In this document: piece after piece, positions 25,430-35,185 of the stretch
Numbering within the stretch: the first letter of the stretch is position 1
Layout of the letters: every line of letters starts with the position of its first letter
Origin: Actinomycetota bacterium
GTDB lineage: Bacteria > Actinomycetota > Aquicultoria > SURF-47
Direction of reading: 5' to 3'
NCBI GenBank assembly: GCA_003599235.1
Contig: QZJE01000014.1
Coordinates: forward strand, 186,001-250,000
Length of the DNA: 64,000 nt
Translations under genes and position numbers: made by a program
Notes under the pieces: model-generated
Database searches by the model: none
The model's input: the letters and a program-made list of their open reading frames with translations, nothing else
What the model was told of the DNA's origin: nothing

Positions 25430-26560
25430 CTACTTCTTTTTTAATTTCTCTAATGCTCTAACCAATATATCTACTTCATCCTTAGAATTAAAATAATTTA
25501 GGCTGGCCCTTACCGAGCCGCCGGGAAACGTACCCAGGCTCTTATGGGCCAGAGGAGCACAATGAAGCCCTGCTCTGGTAGCAATGCTATAATCGCTTTC
25601 CAGCCTGCAAGCAAGCTCTGAGGGGCTGTACTTTTCCAGATTAAAGCTTATTACCGGCCCTTGCTTACCTCTTGACCGATAGACCTCCAATCCAGAAATG
25701 TTTTCCAGGGCATCAATAGCCTCATTAATTAAAACCGCCTCTTTTTCTTCAATTTTGCTAAGACCGATTTTTTTTATTAGTCTGACGCCAGCTCCCAAAC
25801 CAGCGATTCCAGAAACATTCATCGTGCCGCTTTCATAGCGGTCCGGCCGGCTTAAAGGTTGGTCGACATCTTCGCCGTGGCCTCCAGTTGCACCTTGAAT
25901 TAGTTCGGGCAGTTCCACTTTTTCACTAACATAGATAGCACCCACGCCAGTAGGTCCTAACAGCCCTTTGTGGCCTGAGAAAACAAGGACATCTATCCCT
26001 AACTTTTCCGGCTCAACTATAAAGTGGCCAGCAGACTGAGCCGCATCTACCATAAATAATATTTTGTTTTTTTTGCATATTGCCGCCACTTCTTTAATGG
26101 GCAAAACAGTGCCAGTGACATTAGAGACATGCGTTAGGCAAACTAGCTTGGTGTTTGGCTTGATAGCATTCTCTAGCTCTTCGATATTTATACCGCTGAC
26201 CGGCTCATAGGTTAGGCGGCTCATTTCTATGCCCCTTTTTTCTAAAAATGCTAGGGTTCGGTTAACCGAATTATGCTCTAAAGAACTGGTTATAACATGA
26301 TCGCCCGGCTTAAGTAAGCCCTTTAGGGCTAAGTTAAGTCCTTGCGTTGCGTTTAGAGTAAATACAATGTTTTTTGGGTCAGTGATACCAAAAAGTTCGG
26401 CTAAACTTTCGCGAGCTTTAAAAATAAACTTGGCGGCATCCCGGGCAAAAACATGGGCCCCTCTTCCAGGATTAGCGGAAGTTTCAATTGCCTGCCTCAC
26501 TGCCTCTTTGACCTCCAAAGGCTTTGGATATGATGTTGATGCGTTGTCAAAATAAATCAA
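25430..26560 (-). CDS. Class V aminotransferase / cysteine desulfurase-like
   Basis: IYFDNASTSYPKP; MVDAAQSAGH; VFSGHKGLLGPTGVGAIYV. Confidence 0.9.
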   Translation of the reverse strand: MIYFDNASTSYPKPLEVKEAVRQAIETSANPGRGAHVFARDAAKFIFKARESLAELFGITDPKNIVFTLNATQGLNLALKGLLKPGDHVITSSLEHNSVNRTLAFLEKRGIEMSRLTYEPVSGINIEELENAIKPNTKLVCLTHVSNVTGTVLPIKEVAAICKKNKILFMVDAAQSAGHFIVEPEKLGIDVLVFSGHKGLLGPTGVGAIYVSEKVELPELIQGATGGHGEDVDQPLSRPDRYESGTMNVSGIAGLGAGVRLIKKIGLSKIEEKEAVLINEAIDALENISGLEVYRSRGKQGPVISFNLEKYSPSELACRLESDYSIATRAGLHCAPLAHKSLGTFPGGSVRASLNYFNSKDEVDILVRALEKLKKK

Positions 26561-27399
26561 GAGTTCGTATCACCCACGATTAGGCTAAAAACCCTTTTTA
26601 ACTCCTCTTCGTTTTCAAACTTTATCTCTATTTTGCCGCCATCTGCTGTTTTTTTCACCTTAACTTTTGTCCCCAGGTGCGAGCTAAGCTTCAGTGCTGT
26701 TGCCTTGTAGCTGTCTGGCGATTGCTTTTCCTCTGGTGTCTTTTTTGTAGCTCCTGACAAACTTTCTGCCTGCCTAACAGTTAGTTTATTGTTGATAATA
26801 CGCAAAGCGGCCGCTGATTGCTCCTTAGGCGTTTTTAAGGAAAGAATGGCCTTGGCGTGGCCAACCGAGAGTTTTTGGCAAGCAAGCATCTGCTGAACAT
26901 CCTCTGGCAGCCCTAGTAAGCGGACGGTGTTGGCTACTGTCTCCCGGCTTTTGCCGATTTTTTTGGCTACTTCTGCTTGGGACCTGCGGCAATTATCTAT
27001 TAGATATTGGTAGGCCTGGGCTTCCTCTATGGGATTTAAGTCTTCTCTCTGAAGATTTTCAATAAGGGCCATCTCCAGAGACTCAGTGTCAGAGCTTTCT
27101 TTAACAGCCACCGGCACTGTAGACAGCCCAAGCTTGATAGCAGCTCGCAGCCTGCGCTCTCCGGCAATTAACTGAAAGCTGTCATCTAGCCTTCTTGCCA
27201 CTAGGGGCTGCATGATACCATATTGCTTTATGGATAAAGCCAGCTCGCTTAAGGCCTCCTCATCAAAATCCTTTCTGGGTTGATTAAAGTTAGCCTTAAT
27301 TTGGTTAAGTGGTACCTGTTCAATAACTATTTGTTCCGGGTCTGCTTTAAAAGCAGGAATGAGAGCGGAAAGTCCGCGTCCTAGCCCTCTTTTAGCCAT
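26557..27399 (-). CDS. parB: Chromosome partitioning protein ParB
   Basis: GLGRGLSALIP; LIAGERRLRAAIKLG; ENLQREDLNPIEEAQAY. Confidence 0.95.
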   Translation of the reverse strand: MAKRGLGRGLSALIPAFKADPEQIVIEQVPLNQIKANFNQPRKDFDEEALSELALSIKQYGIMQPLVARRLDDSFQLIAGERRLRAAIKLGLSTVPVAVKESSDTESLEMALIENLQREDLNPIEEAQAYQYLIDNCRRSQAEVAKKIGKSRETVANTVRLLGLPEDVQQMLACQKLSVGHAKAILSLKTPKEQSAAALRIINNKLTVRQAESLSGATKKTPEEKQSPDSYKATALKLSSHLGTKVKVKKTADGGKIEIKFENEEELKRVFSLIVGDTNS

Positions 27400-28169
27400 T
27401 AAGCAATCACTTCCTTTGCCAGATCACGGTAGGCAATAGCCCCCGTCCCGCTTGAATCATAAGTTATTATCGGCTGGCCGTATGAAGGCGCTTCCGAGAG
27501 CCTAACAGAGCGGGGGATAATACTTTTATATACTTTGTCGCTGAAAAAGTCGCGCACCTCTTTAACTACTTCTTTGGACAGATTGGTCCTGGCATCGAAC
27601 ATAGTCATTAGTACCCCTGCAATTTCTAAGTTAGGGTTCAGATTGGCTCGGACCAGCTTAATGGTCTCGGTTAGCTTGCTTAATCCCTCCATGGCATAGT
27701 ATTCACACTGGATAGGGATAATAATCTGTTTGGCAGCAGTAAGAGCATTAATGGTTAACAGCCCCAGGGAAGGGGGGCAGTCGATAATCATATAATCATA
27801 ATTATTTTTTGACTCTTCAATGGCATTTTTAAGTTTATTCTCCCTGCTCAAAGCAGTAACTAGCTCTATTTCGGCTCCCGCCAATGAAATAGTGGCCGGA
27901 ACCAGTCCCAAATTAGAAAAGTCGGTTTTCTCTACTAGCGAGTCTATCGGCTGGTTATCAATTAGTGCATTGTAGATGCATTTTTGACGTTGATTCTTGT
28001 TTAACCCTAAACCGCTGGTTGTGTTTCCCTGGGGGTCAAGATCTAATAAAAGCACCTTTTTGCCCAGCTCAGAGAGGCAAGCACTTAAATTAATGGCAGT
28101 AGTGCTCTTTCCCACACCGCCTTTTTGATTGACTATTGCAATTATGTTAGAGCAGTTTTCGTTGTTCAT
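27399..28169 (-). CDS. parA: Chromosome partitioning ATPase ParA/Soj
   Basis: IVNQKGGVGKSTTAINL; DLDPQGNTTSGLG. Confidence 0.96.
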   Translation of the reverse strand: MNNENCSNIIAIVNQKGGVGKSTTAINLSACLSELGKKVLLLDLDPQGNTTSGLGLNKNQRQKCIYNALIDNQPIDSLVEKTDFSNLGLVPATISLAGAEIELVTALSRENKLKNAIEESKNNYDYMIIDCPPSLGLLTINALTAAKQIIIPIQCEYYAMEGLSKLTETIKLVRANLNPNLEIAGVLMTMFDARTNLSKEVVKEVRDFFSDKVYKSIIPRSVRLSEAPSYGQPIITYDSSGTGAIAYRDLAKEVIA

Positions 28170-28208
28170 TTTCTTAATATATCGAATAATCGGTAGGCAA
28201 ACAAGGGA

Positions 28209-28934
28209 TTATTTCCCGAGAGGTTTTTTAGCTGGAATGCCTGGTCTCCTAGGGTATTTGGGCGACGTATTTCCTTTTTTGCGCACAACAACCAAACTTC
28301 TTTGCCCTTCCATAAATGGCACTTTTACCGCTATGATATCTTCTATTTCACAATTCAAATATTTTGTTGCTTCCTTAGCTTGGCTTAATTCACTATCATT
28401 AATTTTTGCTTTCTGGGCAATAAAATAACCGCCGATATTAAGCAAGGGCACAGCTAGCTCAAATGTAGTAGCCAGGCTTCCAAGTGCCCGGGCAACCACT
28501 ACATCAAACTTATCGCGCCCTGTTCCTTGGCCAAAAATCTCCGCCCTTTCGCTTATTATGCTTACGCCAAACAGGTTTAGCTTTTTGGTAATGGCTTCTA
28601 GAAACAGGGCTTTTTTTTGGTTGGCCTCTAGCAAACTAAGATTTATTCTGGGCTCGATTATCTTTAAAGGAATTCCTGGAAACCCTGCTCCTGCGCCCAC
28701 ATCTAGCAGGCTAATCCCTGGTTTTATTTTTCCGCACTTAATCACTGAAATAGAATCCAGGAAGTGCTTGGTAATAATATCTTTGTCCTCTGTTATTGCC
28801 GTTAAGTTAATTTTTTTATTAAAGAACTTAAGATTGCTTAAGTAGTGCCCAAAAAGATATTGTGCTTTAGGCGGCAAGTTTATGCCTAATTGATGTGCTC
28901 CGTCTGTAAATATTTTTTTATTTCCTAGCTCCAT
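28209..28934 (-). CDS. rsmG: 16S rRNA (guanine527-N7)-methyltransferase
   Basis: LLDVGAGAGFPGIPLKI; NLTAITEDKDIITKHFLDS. Confidence 0.93.
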   Translation of the reverse strand: MELGNKKIFTDGAHQLGINLPPKAQYLFGHYLSNLKFFNKKINLTAITEDKDIITKHFLDSISVIKCGKIKPGISLLDVGAGAGFPGIPLKIIEPRINLSLLEANQKKALFLEAITKKLNLFGVSIISERAEIFGQGTGRDKFDVVVARALGSLATTFELAVPLLNIGGYFIAQKAKINDSELSQAKEATKYLNCEIEDIIAVKVPFMEGQRSLVVVRKKGNTSPKYPRRPGIPAKKPLGK

Positions 28935-30753
28935 TTTGCCTCAAATAAACCGTTAATACCGAAATGTCGCAGGGAGTTACCCCTGGTATCCGGCTTGCCT
29001 GGCCAACACTAGCCGGTTTTATCTTGTGTAATTTCTCTCTGGCCTCAAAAGACAAGGCCTTTAGCTCGTTAAAATTGAGTGTTGCCGGTATCTTGATGGA
29101 TTCCAGGCGCCTGTCTTTGTCTATCTGGTCTTTTTGCCTTTGAATATACCCAGAATATTTAATTTCAGTTTCAGCGGCTTTTAGTGCTTCTAGGCTATAG
29201 GCCCCTGATAATTGTGACGAGTAGTCCTTTAGATGATATCTTGGCCTTTGGATAAGATTAACTAGTTTAGCCTGTTCGGGCTGGATGGTTAGCTTGGCGC
29301 ATTCGCTTATCAATTGATCAATTTGTTTTTTCTTAGAAATTACTTCGCTGTGGCGTTTTTTACTAATAAGCCCCAGCTTATAGCCCAGGGGAGATAGCCT
29401 TATGTCAGCATTGTCGCTTCTAAGAAGAAGGCGGTGCTCAGCCCGGGAAGTAAACATCCGGTAGGGCTCATCTACCCCTTTGGTTACTAGGTCATCGATT
29501 AATACCCCGATATAGGCTTGGCAGCGATCTAGGACAAAGGGTTTTTTGCCCCTGGCCTTAAGGGCGGCGTTGATGCCAGCCATAAGGCCTAGAGCAGCTG
29601 CTTCTTCATAGCCGGTAGTTCCGATTACTTGGCCGGCAAAGAATAATCCTTCTATTTTTTTGGTTTCTAAGTTAAGTTTAAGCTGGTCGGGCGGCAGATA
29701 ATCATATTCAACAGCGTAGCCCAAGCGCATTATTTCTGCTTTTTCTAATCCGGGCACGGTGCGAATTATCTCCTTTTGCAAGCTAGCCGGCATGCTGGTA
29801 GTTAATCCCTGAAGATACATTTCAGTAGTCCTTAAGCCTTCGGGCTCTATAAAAACCGGATGCCTGTCTTTGTCGGGAAAATTAAGCACTTTACGGTCAA
29901 TAGAGGGGCAGTACCTGGGGCCGTGGCTGTCTAAAATGCCACTTTTTATCGGCGAATACTTAAGATATTTCTTAACAACCTGGTGGGTTTTAGGGCTGGT
30001 ATAAGTTAGATAGCAAGGCATCTGTTTAATTTTTCTAGGCTCTTCTGTAAAAGAGAAGGGTTGGGGGTTTTTGTCGCCTGGCTGCTTAGTGATTTTGCTA
30101 TAATCTACCGTTCTTCCGTCAATTCGGGGAGGGGTGGCTGATTGAAATCTTTCAAGCCTCATTCCTAGCTTAACCAGGCTGTCTGAGGCCTCCGTCGCCG
30201 GCAATTCACCCATCCTGCCGGCAGCCTTTGTAACATCGCCGATAATTATTCTGCCGTTTAAAAATGTTCCAGCGGCAACAACCAGGGCATGAGCATTATA
30301 TGTTTCTCCATTAACCGTCTTTACCATTTCTATCTTGCCTTTTTTAGCAATTACTTGAGAGACCAGGGCTTGCTTGATTTCCAAGTTCTTCTGTTTGGCA
30401 AGGCAAAGATGCATATTGTGCTCATAGACCTTTTTGTCGGCTTGAGCCCTTAAGGCCTGAACAGCCGGCCCCTTACTATGATTTAACAATTTGATTTGGA
30501 TGTGGCTTTTATCGGTATTTTTGGCAATTTCTCCGCCCAAGGCGTCAATTTCCCTTACCAGGTGGCCCTTGCCAATGCCTCCCACCGAAGGATTGCATGG
30601 CATTAAGGCTATTTTTTTGGTGTTAATGGTAAGCATTAGGGTGTGTGCGCCCATTCTGGCAGCCGCTAAAGCCGCCTCGCAGCCGGCATGTCCTCCGCCT
30701 ATTACTATAACATCATATGTTTTGTCGTTTGTCGTACGTCGTTTGTCGATCAT
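28918..30753 (-). CDS. mnmG: tRNA uridine-5-carboxymethylaminomethyl modification enzyme MnmG
   Basis: DVIVIGGGHAGCEAALAAARMG; NPSVGGIGKGHLVREIDALGG; TSRAEHRLLLRSDNAD. Confidence 0.96.
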   Translation of the reverse strand: MIDKRRTTNDKTYDVIVIGGGHAGCEAALAAARMGAHTLMLTINTKKIALMPCNPSVGGIGKGHLVREIDALGGEIAKNTDKSHIQIKLLNHSKGPAVQALRAQADKKVYEHNMHLCLAKQKNLEIKQALVSQVIAKKGKIEMVKTVNGETYNAHALVVAAGTFLNGRIIIGDVTKAAGRMGELPATEASDSLVKLGMRLERFQSATPPRIDGRTVDYSKITKQPGDKNPQPFSFTEEPRKIKQMPCYLTYTSPKTHQVVKKYLKYSPIKSGILDSHGPRYCPSIDRKVLNFPDKDRHPVFIEPEGLRTTEMYLQGLTTSMPASLQKEIIRTVPGLEKAEIMRLGYAVEYDYLPPDQLKLNLETKKIEGLFFAGQVIGTTGYEEAAALGLMAGINAALKARGKKPFVLDRCQAYIGVLIDDLVTKGVDEPYRMFTSRAEHRLLLRSDNADIRLSPLGYKLGLISKKRHSEVISKKKQIDQLISECAKLTIQPEQAKLVNLIQRPRYHLKDYSSQLSGAYSLEALKAAETEIKYSGYIQRQKDQIDKDRRLESIKIPATLNFNELKALSFEAREKLHKIKPASVGQASRIPGVTPCDISVLTVYLRQNGARK

Positions 30754-30787
30754 TTTCTTTAACTGCTCACCACTTACTGCTCACGAC
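30718..30787. repeat. Word-like repeats GTCGTTTGTCG...GTCGTTTGTCG and TGCTCACCACTTACTGCTCACGA
   Basis: Direct repeats spanning the junction of mnmG and the mini-gidA gene. Confidence 0.7.
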
Positions 30788-31391
30788 TAACGGCTTCTCT
30801 TGTTCCACGTGGAACTCCTTGCTTTCCTAGTGCCCTCAGGGCAGCATCCTTACCCACCATAAGCCCCTGAAGTGCGACCCTGACAAAGTTTTCCTCGCCA
30901 TTAATCTGCTTAGCAAAGAAAATATTGTTTATTCCTGACATATTTAGGCTTTGGGTTAAAATATTGTTGCCGGTTGCAACAACCACCGCTTTTGCAATAA
31001 AAATTTGTTTAGCCCAGGTTTTAAGGACAATATTTTTCCCGCTCAAGCTAATATTGGTAACCCTGTCCTGCTTAAGGTGCAGGTTGGAGGTTTTTTCCAG
31101 CAAATATTTAACTTCTATTGGATATTGCCAGGCATCAAGCATGGTTAACCCGTTAGTTTTTGTGGTGTATTTGCTGGCAACCAGGGGCATTAGGCCCCTT
31201 AAGCGCTTCAGCTCTTTAAATTCCGGCAAATTTTTTTCAAATGTGGCCGAGCCGGCTAAAACAGCTATCGTGTCCAGGCTGGTGGTCAACAACAAAGTGC
31301 TTGCCCCCTTGTTGGAAGCAGCTCTTGCTGCCTCGCACCCAGCATGACCAGCCCCTATTACTATTACGTCGTAAAACTCACTCTTTTTCAT
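30774..31391 (-). CDS. Compact GidA/MnmG-like FAD protein (205 aa)
   Basis: YDVIVIGAGHAGCEAARAASNKGASTLLLTT...AVVVATGNNI...VALQGLMVGKDAALRALGK. Confidence 0.8.
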   Translation of the reverse strand: MKKSEFYDVIVIGAGHAGCEAARAASNKGASTLLLTTSLDTIAVLAGSATFEKNLPEFKELKRLRGLMPLVASKYTTKTNGLTMLDAWQYPIEVKYLLEKTSNLHLKQDRVTNISLSGKNIVLKTWAKQIFIAKAVVVATGNNILTQSLNMSGINNIFFAKQINGEENFVRVALQGLMVGKDAALRALGKQGVPRGTREAVSREQ

Positions 31392-31449
31392 TTTTCCCTA
31401 GGTTTTCTTTGCCAAAAAAACGTCATCTTGAGAATTTGGCAAAATATCG

Positions 31450-32832
31450 TTATTTTCCGATACAAAAAGTTGAAAAAATCTCCTCTAAAATATCATCATT
31501 GGTTGTTTGGCCAATTATTAACCCTAAATCGTCGGCTGCTTCTCTTAACACCAAAGATATTAGCTCTTCTTGCCCCCTGTTTTTAAGCAATTCATCAGCT
31601 TCATCAAGACATTTTTTGGCCATCTCAAGAGCCCTGATATGGCGGACATTTGTAACAAGCAGCTCTTTATCCTTATGGGGCCCCTGTGCAAAAACCATTT
31701 TGGCAATGCGTTCTTCCAGTTGATTTAATCCAAAGCCGGTAAGGGCTGACATTTTAACAAATTCATTAATGTTAAGCTTCTTTTTAAGCTCGGTAGTAGT
31801 GTTTTTTGGCTTTAAATCAGACTTATTCATAACCACCAGGACCTTTTTCTCCATAAGCTCTTTTGATAGCTTGGCCTCAGCCGCAGTTACTTTTTTGCTG
31901 TTATCAATAACCCAGAGCACCAGATCAGCTTGCTCCAAGCTCTTTTTGCTGAGCCTTACTCCAAGAATTTCTATTTGGTCCTTGGTTTTTCGAATCCCGG
32001 CAGTGTCTTTAAGGGCTAAAGGGATTCCTCGGATATTTACATACTCTTCTATAACATCCCTGGTGGTTCCGGGAATGGGAGAGACAATGGCTCTTTCTTC
32101 TCTTAACAGCAGATTTAGCAAGCTCGACTTGCCAACATTGGGGGCTCCAATAATTGCAGCTACCAGCCCGTCTCTTAATATCTTGCCATGCCTTGAGCTA
32201 GAAAGAAGCTGTTCGATAATTATTACTATGTTCTTAGTATCTGCTCTCAACCCGGTGTATTCTTGAAGGCTTATGTCTTCTTCGTCGCTAAAATCAACTG
32301 CTGCCTCGACCTGAGCCAGCAAACGCAAAACCCCTGCTCTTAATCTACCAATTTCTTTAGAGTAAGGCCCTTTAAGCTGGTCCATGGCTGCCTCAAGGCT
32401 GCTTTGGGTTTTGGAATTAATTACATCGGCTACAGCTTCGGCTTGAGCTAGATCAATGCGTCCGTTTAGGTAGGCTCTTCTAGTAAACTCGCCTGGGTCA
32501 GCAAGCCTGGCCCCATTGTCTAGTACCATTTCTAAAACACGGCTAAGAGAAACTAGGCTGCCATGACAATTGATTTCTACCACATCTTCAGCGGTGTAGG
32601 ATTTTGGAGCCCTCATTACCGTAACCAGCACTTCGTCGATTATCTGGGCGCCCGAAACAATGAGACCGTGGCTGACCTTAAAGGCCGGCTGTTTGGAAAG
32701 ATTGCTTTTAGAAGATGGTTTAAAAAGAGAGCTGGCGATTTTTATGCTTTTGTCGCCACTTATTTTAATAATCCCGATGCCGCTTTTGCCGCAGGGAGTA
32801 GAAATAGCGGCAATAGTGTCGCGGAAATACAT
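31450..32832 (-). CDS. mnmE: tRNA modification GTPase MnmE
   Basis: GAPNVGKSSLLN; IPGTTRDVIEEYV; DTAGIRKT; C-terminal FCIGK. Confidence 0.96.
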   Translation of the reverse strand: MYFRDTIAAISTPCGKSGIGIIKISGDKSIKIASSLFKPSSKSNLSKQPAFKVSHGLIVSGAQIIDEVLVTVMRAPKSYTAEDVVEINCHGSLVSLSRVLEMVLDNGARLADPGEFTRRAYLNGRIDLAQAEAVADVINSKTQSSLEAAMDQLKGPYSKEIGRLRAGVLRLLAQVEAAVDFSDEEDISLQEYTGLRADTKNIVIIIEQLLSSSRHGKILRDGLVAAIIGAPNVGKSSLLNLLLREERAIVSPIPGTTRDVIEEYVNIRGIPLALKDTAGIRKTKDQIEILGVRLSKKSLEQADLVLWVIDNSKKVTAAEAKLSKELMEKKVLVVMNKSDLKPKNTTTELKKKLNINEFVKMSALTGFGLNQLEERIAKMVFAQGPHKDKELLVTNVRHIRALEMAKKCLDEADELLKNRGQEELISLVLREAADDLGLIIGQTTNDDILEEIFSTFCIGK

Positions 32833-32839
32833 GTCCCCC

Positions 32840-33289
32840 CTAAATGGGCTTGATTACTATGTGGCGCTCGGGCTCCTCGCCTATGCTCTCAGTAATAACC
32901 GCGGTGCTTTCTTTAAGAACCATGTGTACCAGCCGGCGCTCGTACGGATTCATGGGGCTTAAGGACATGGCTTCGCCGGTTTGCTCTACTTTCTCGGCTG
33001 CCTGCTTAGACATTTCTTCGATCCGTTCTTTCTTTCTAGATTTATATCCTTCGATGTCAAGAAAAACCTTTGATCTTTCCTCTTGTCCCCTGTTGGCAGC
33101 AATGCCTAAAATGAACTCGATAGAGTCGAGGGTGTTGCCGTCTTTACCAATTAATATTCCCAGCTCTTCGCCCCTAAGATCGACATGTATTCCGTCTGCG
33201 TCTTCCTCAATAGAGATATCGCAATCAATATCTGTCGCGCTGATAATGTCTTCAACTAATTTGGTTATGATTTGCGTTTTTTCGCTCAT
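32840..33289 (-). CDS. jag: Jag/KhpB-like R3H + KH RNA-binding protein
   Basis: LGILIGKDGNTLDSIEFI KH motif; MNPYERRLVHMVL R3H. Confidence 0.9.
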   Translation of the reverse strand: MSEKTQIITKLVEDIISATDIDCDISIEEDADGIHVDLRGEELGILIGKDGNTLDSIEFILGIAANRGQEERSKVFLDIEGYKSRKKERIEEMSKQAAEKVEQTGEAMSLSPMNPYERRLVHMVLKESTAVITESIGEEPERHIVIKPI

Positions 33290-34008
33290 TTATTTTCTGC
33301 CTCCTGCTTCTCCAAATACTTAACGGTAGCAATATGCTGACCCACCGTAGCAAAGTTGGTGGTTATCCAATACACCAAAACACCCATGGGCAAAACAAAA
33401 CCGATGTAGGCTAAAAAGATGGTCATAAATCCCATTATGCGTTGTTGTTGGGCGTCTTGGGCTGACATTGTTTTTTGCATCCACCACTGAGAAATAATCA
33501 TCAAGGCTACAAAAACTAAAAACACCAAAAATGCTGTCTGAAATTGGCCGCTAAAAAGCGGCTTTATGGTCGGCCACGCCGGCTTGGCTAAAAACCCCTT
33601 TATTCCAAGATAGGGCAGCTTGGTTAAGCTGGCATGTATCTTTGCCAAAGAGGGGTAGCTTAATAAATCGGCCTTAGAGCTCGGAACAAAAGTAAGCATC
33701 CGAAACAAGGCAAAAAAGATAGGCATTTGCAACAACAACGGCAGGCAGCCGCTTAGGGGATTAAAGCGATTTTCTTGATAGAATTTTAATATAGCCTCGT
33801 TTTGTTTTTGTTTATCGTTTTTATGCTTTTGCTGAATTTTCTTAAGCTCCGGCTGTAGTCGCTGCATCTGGCGCATCGAGGAGGTTTGTTTGATGGTTAG
33901 GGGCAGCAAGATAACCCTTGTTAAAAGAGTTAGCAGCAGGATAGATACACCATAATTATTAAGCAGACTATTGATAGCCAGTAAAACCTTGGCCAAAATC
34001 TCCGACAA
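33286..34008 (-). CDS. yidC: Membrane protein insertase YidC/OxaA
   Basis: RVILLPLTIKQTSSMRQMQRLQPELKKIQQK; NPLSGCLPLLLQMPIFFALF. Confidence 0.95.
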   Translation of the reverse strand: MSEILAKVLLAINSLLNNYGVSILLLTLLTRVILLPLTIKQTSSMRQMQRLQPELKKIQQKHKNDKQKQNEAILKFYQENRFNPLSGCLPLLLQMPIFFALFRMLTFVPSSKADLLSYPSLAKIHASLTKLPYLGIKGFLAKPAWPTIKPLFSGQFQTAFLVFLVFVALMIISQWWMQKTMSAQDAQQQRIMGFMTIFLAYIGFVLPMGVLVYWITTNFATVGQHIATVKYLEKQEAENK

Positions 34009-34041
34009 ACCTAAAAAAATGTTGATGATGTCTCCTTTTTG

Positions 34042-34260
34042 TTAGTGTTTCGGCTTTACCGGATCATATCCTCCGGCGCCGAAAGGGTTGCACCTAATAA
34101 TACGCCAAAGAGCCATAGCAGACCCTTTTATTGCCCCGTGTTCGCTAATTGCCTCCAGGGCGTACGAAGAACAGCTTGGATAATAACGGCAAACGCGAGG
34201 CATAAGCGGCGAAACTACCTTTTTATATGCTTTTATTATTACAATTAAAATCTTTTTCAC
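34042..34260 (-). CDS. yidD: Membrane protein insertion efficiency factor YidD
   Basis: [44 protein letters not shown]. Confidence 0.96.
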   Translation of the reverse strand: MKKILIVIIKAYKKVVSPLMPRVCRYYPSCSSYALEAISEHGAIKGSAMALWRIIRCNPFGAGGYDPVKPKH

Positions 34261-34601
34261 TTTTCCAAAAGAGTTGCTTTATCCAGCACTTTTAATAAAG
34301 CATTCTCGGCTTTGCCATATTTGTCGGGCAGTGGCGCTTTAATAATCAATAACACATTATAGCCCTTTTTAATATGGTCTTGGTTTAGACGACAAGCTTC
34401 CCGAAATAGCCTGCGGGCTAGATTTCTTGTAACCGCATTGCCTTGCTTTTTCGTAACAACCAGGCCAATTTTTAGCTCTTTTTGGGCGCTTTCCCCATAT
34501 ATTGCTTCTAGCGACCCCCGGCCTGCCCTGCGTCCACAAAGATAAAGTTCATCGAAATCCTTTTTTTTGGTAATAGTCTTACAGGGGCAAAGCCGCTTCA
34601 T
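34257..34601 (-). CDS. rnpA: Ribonuclease P protein component
   Basis: [28 protein letters not shown]; start placed at MKRLCPCK (34601), not the track start 34691. Confidence 0.94.
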   Translation of the reverse strand: MKRLCPCKTITKKKDFDELYLCGRRAGRGSLEAIYGESAQKELKIGLVVTKKQGNAVTRNLARRLFREACRLNQDHIKKGYNVLLIIKAPLPDKYGKAENALLKVLDKATLLEK

Positions 34602-34602
34602 T

Positions 34603-34737
34603 TTAGGCCGATAGTTTATTGCGGCCTTTGGCGCGACGTCTGGCAATAACAGCCCTACCCGACTTGGTGGCCATTCTTGCCCTAAAACCATGTGTTCTTT
34701 TTCTTTTAATCTGGCTTGGCTGGTACGTTCTTTTCAT
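34603..34737 (-). CDS. rpmH: 50S ribosomal protein L34 (44 aa; absent from ORF track)
   Basis: [44 protein letters not shown]. Confidence 0.97.
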   Translation of the reverse strand: MKRTYQPSQIKRKRTHGFRARMATKSGRAVIARRRAKGRNKLSA

Positions 34738-34814
34738 ATCTATATCCCTTTAGGCGCTTCTTCGTAAAAACTAAGTAATTATATCTTTGGCCCGTGGGGG
34801 CGTCAAGAAATAAA

Positions 34815-35035
34815 TAATTGTGGATAATGTGGATTTCTCTTAGAAAGGCGAGGTGCTGAAAGCCTGGCGCTTGTTGATAGCTAAAAACCTATTTGTTATA
34901 ATCGGTTTTGCTTTTAGTCCTAATAATGACGCTACAATCTTCCAAGCAGTGTATATATTAATAAGAAGGGGTTTGTTTTTTTTGTATTAGCGTGGCTTGT
35001 TTTCCACAGTTTGTGGATGAATTGTGGATTTCTCT
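34815..35035. other. oriC sub-region 1: DnaA-box cluster between rpmH and the pre-dnaA gene
   Basis: Perfect TGTGGATAA (34819-34827) plus TTTTCCACA (35000-35008), TGTGGATGA (35012-35020), TGTGGATTT (34828-34836, 35023-35031). Confidence 0.82.
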
Positions 35036-35185
35036 ACATGCTTTATTGAGCTTGGTTTTTTTAGTAATATCAGGCGGCGGCTATTCGCATAAGTGCTCCG
35101 GCGAACTATATAGCTGTGCTTTTGTTGGGCTGTGTGTAGCCGGTTGCTTTTTCGGAAAGGTTTTTCAACAAAGAATGGGAGGTTA

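Noticed and set aside
30774-31391. mini-GidA as a simple pseudogene of mnmG
   Set aside because: Frame intact, both ends of the FAD fold retained, own start; kept as CDS although function is uncertain
31769-32266. 165-aa ORF opposite mnmE (and 33286-region plus-strand ORFs opposite jag/yidC)
   Set aside because: Antisense shadows of well-supported core genes
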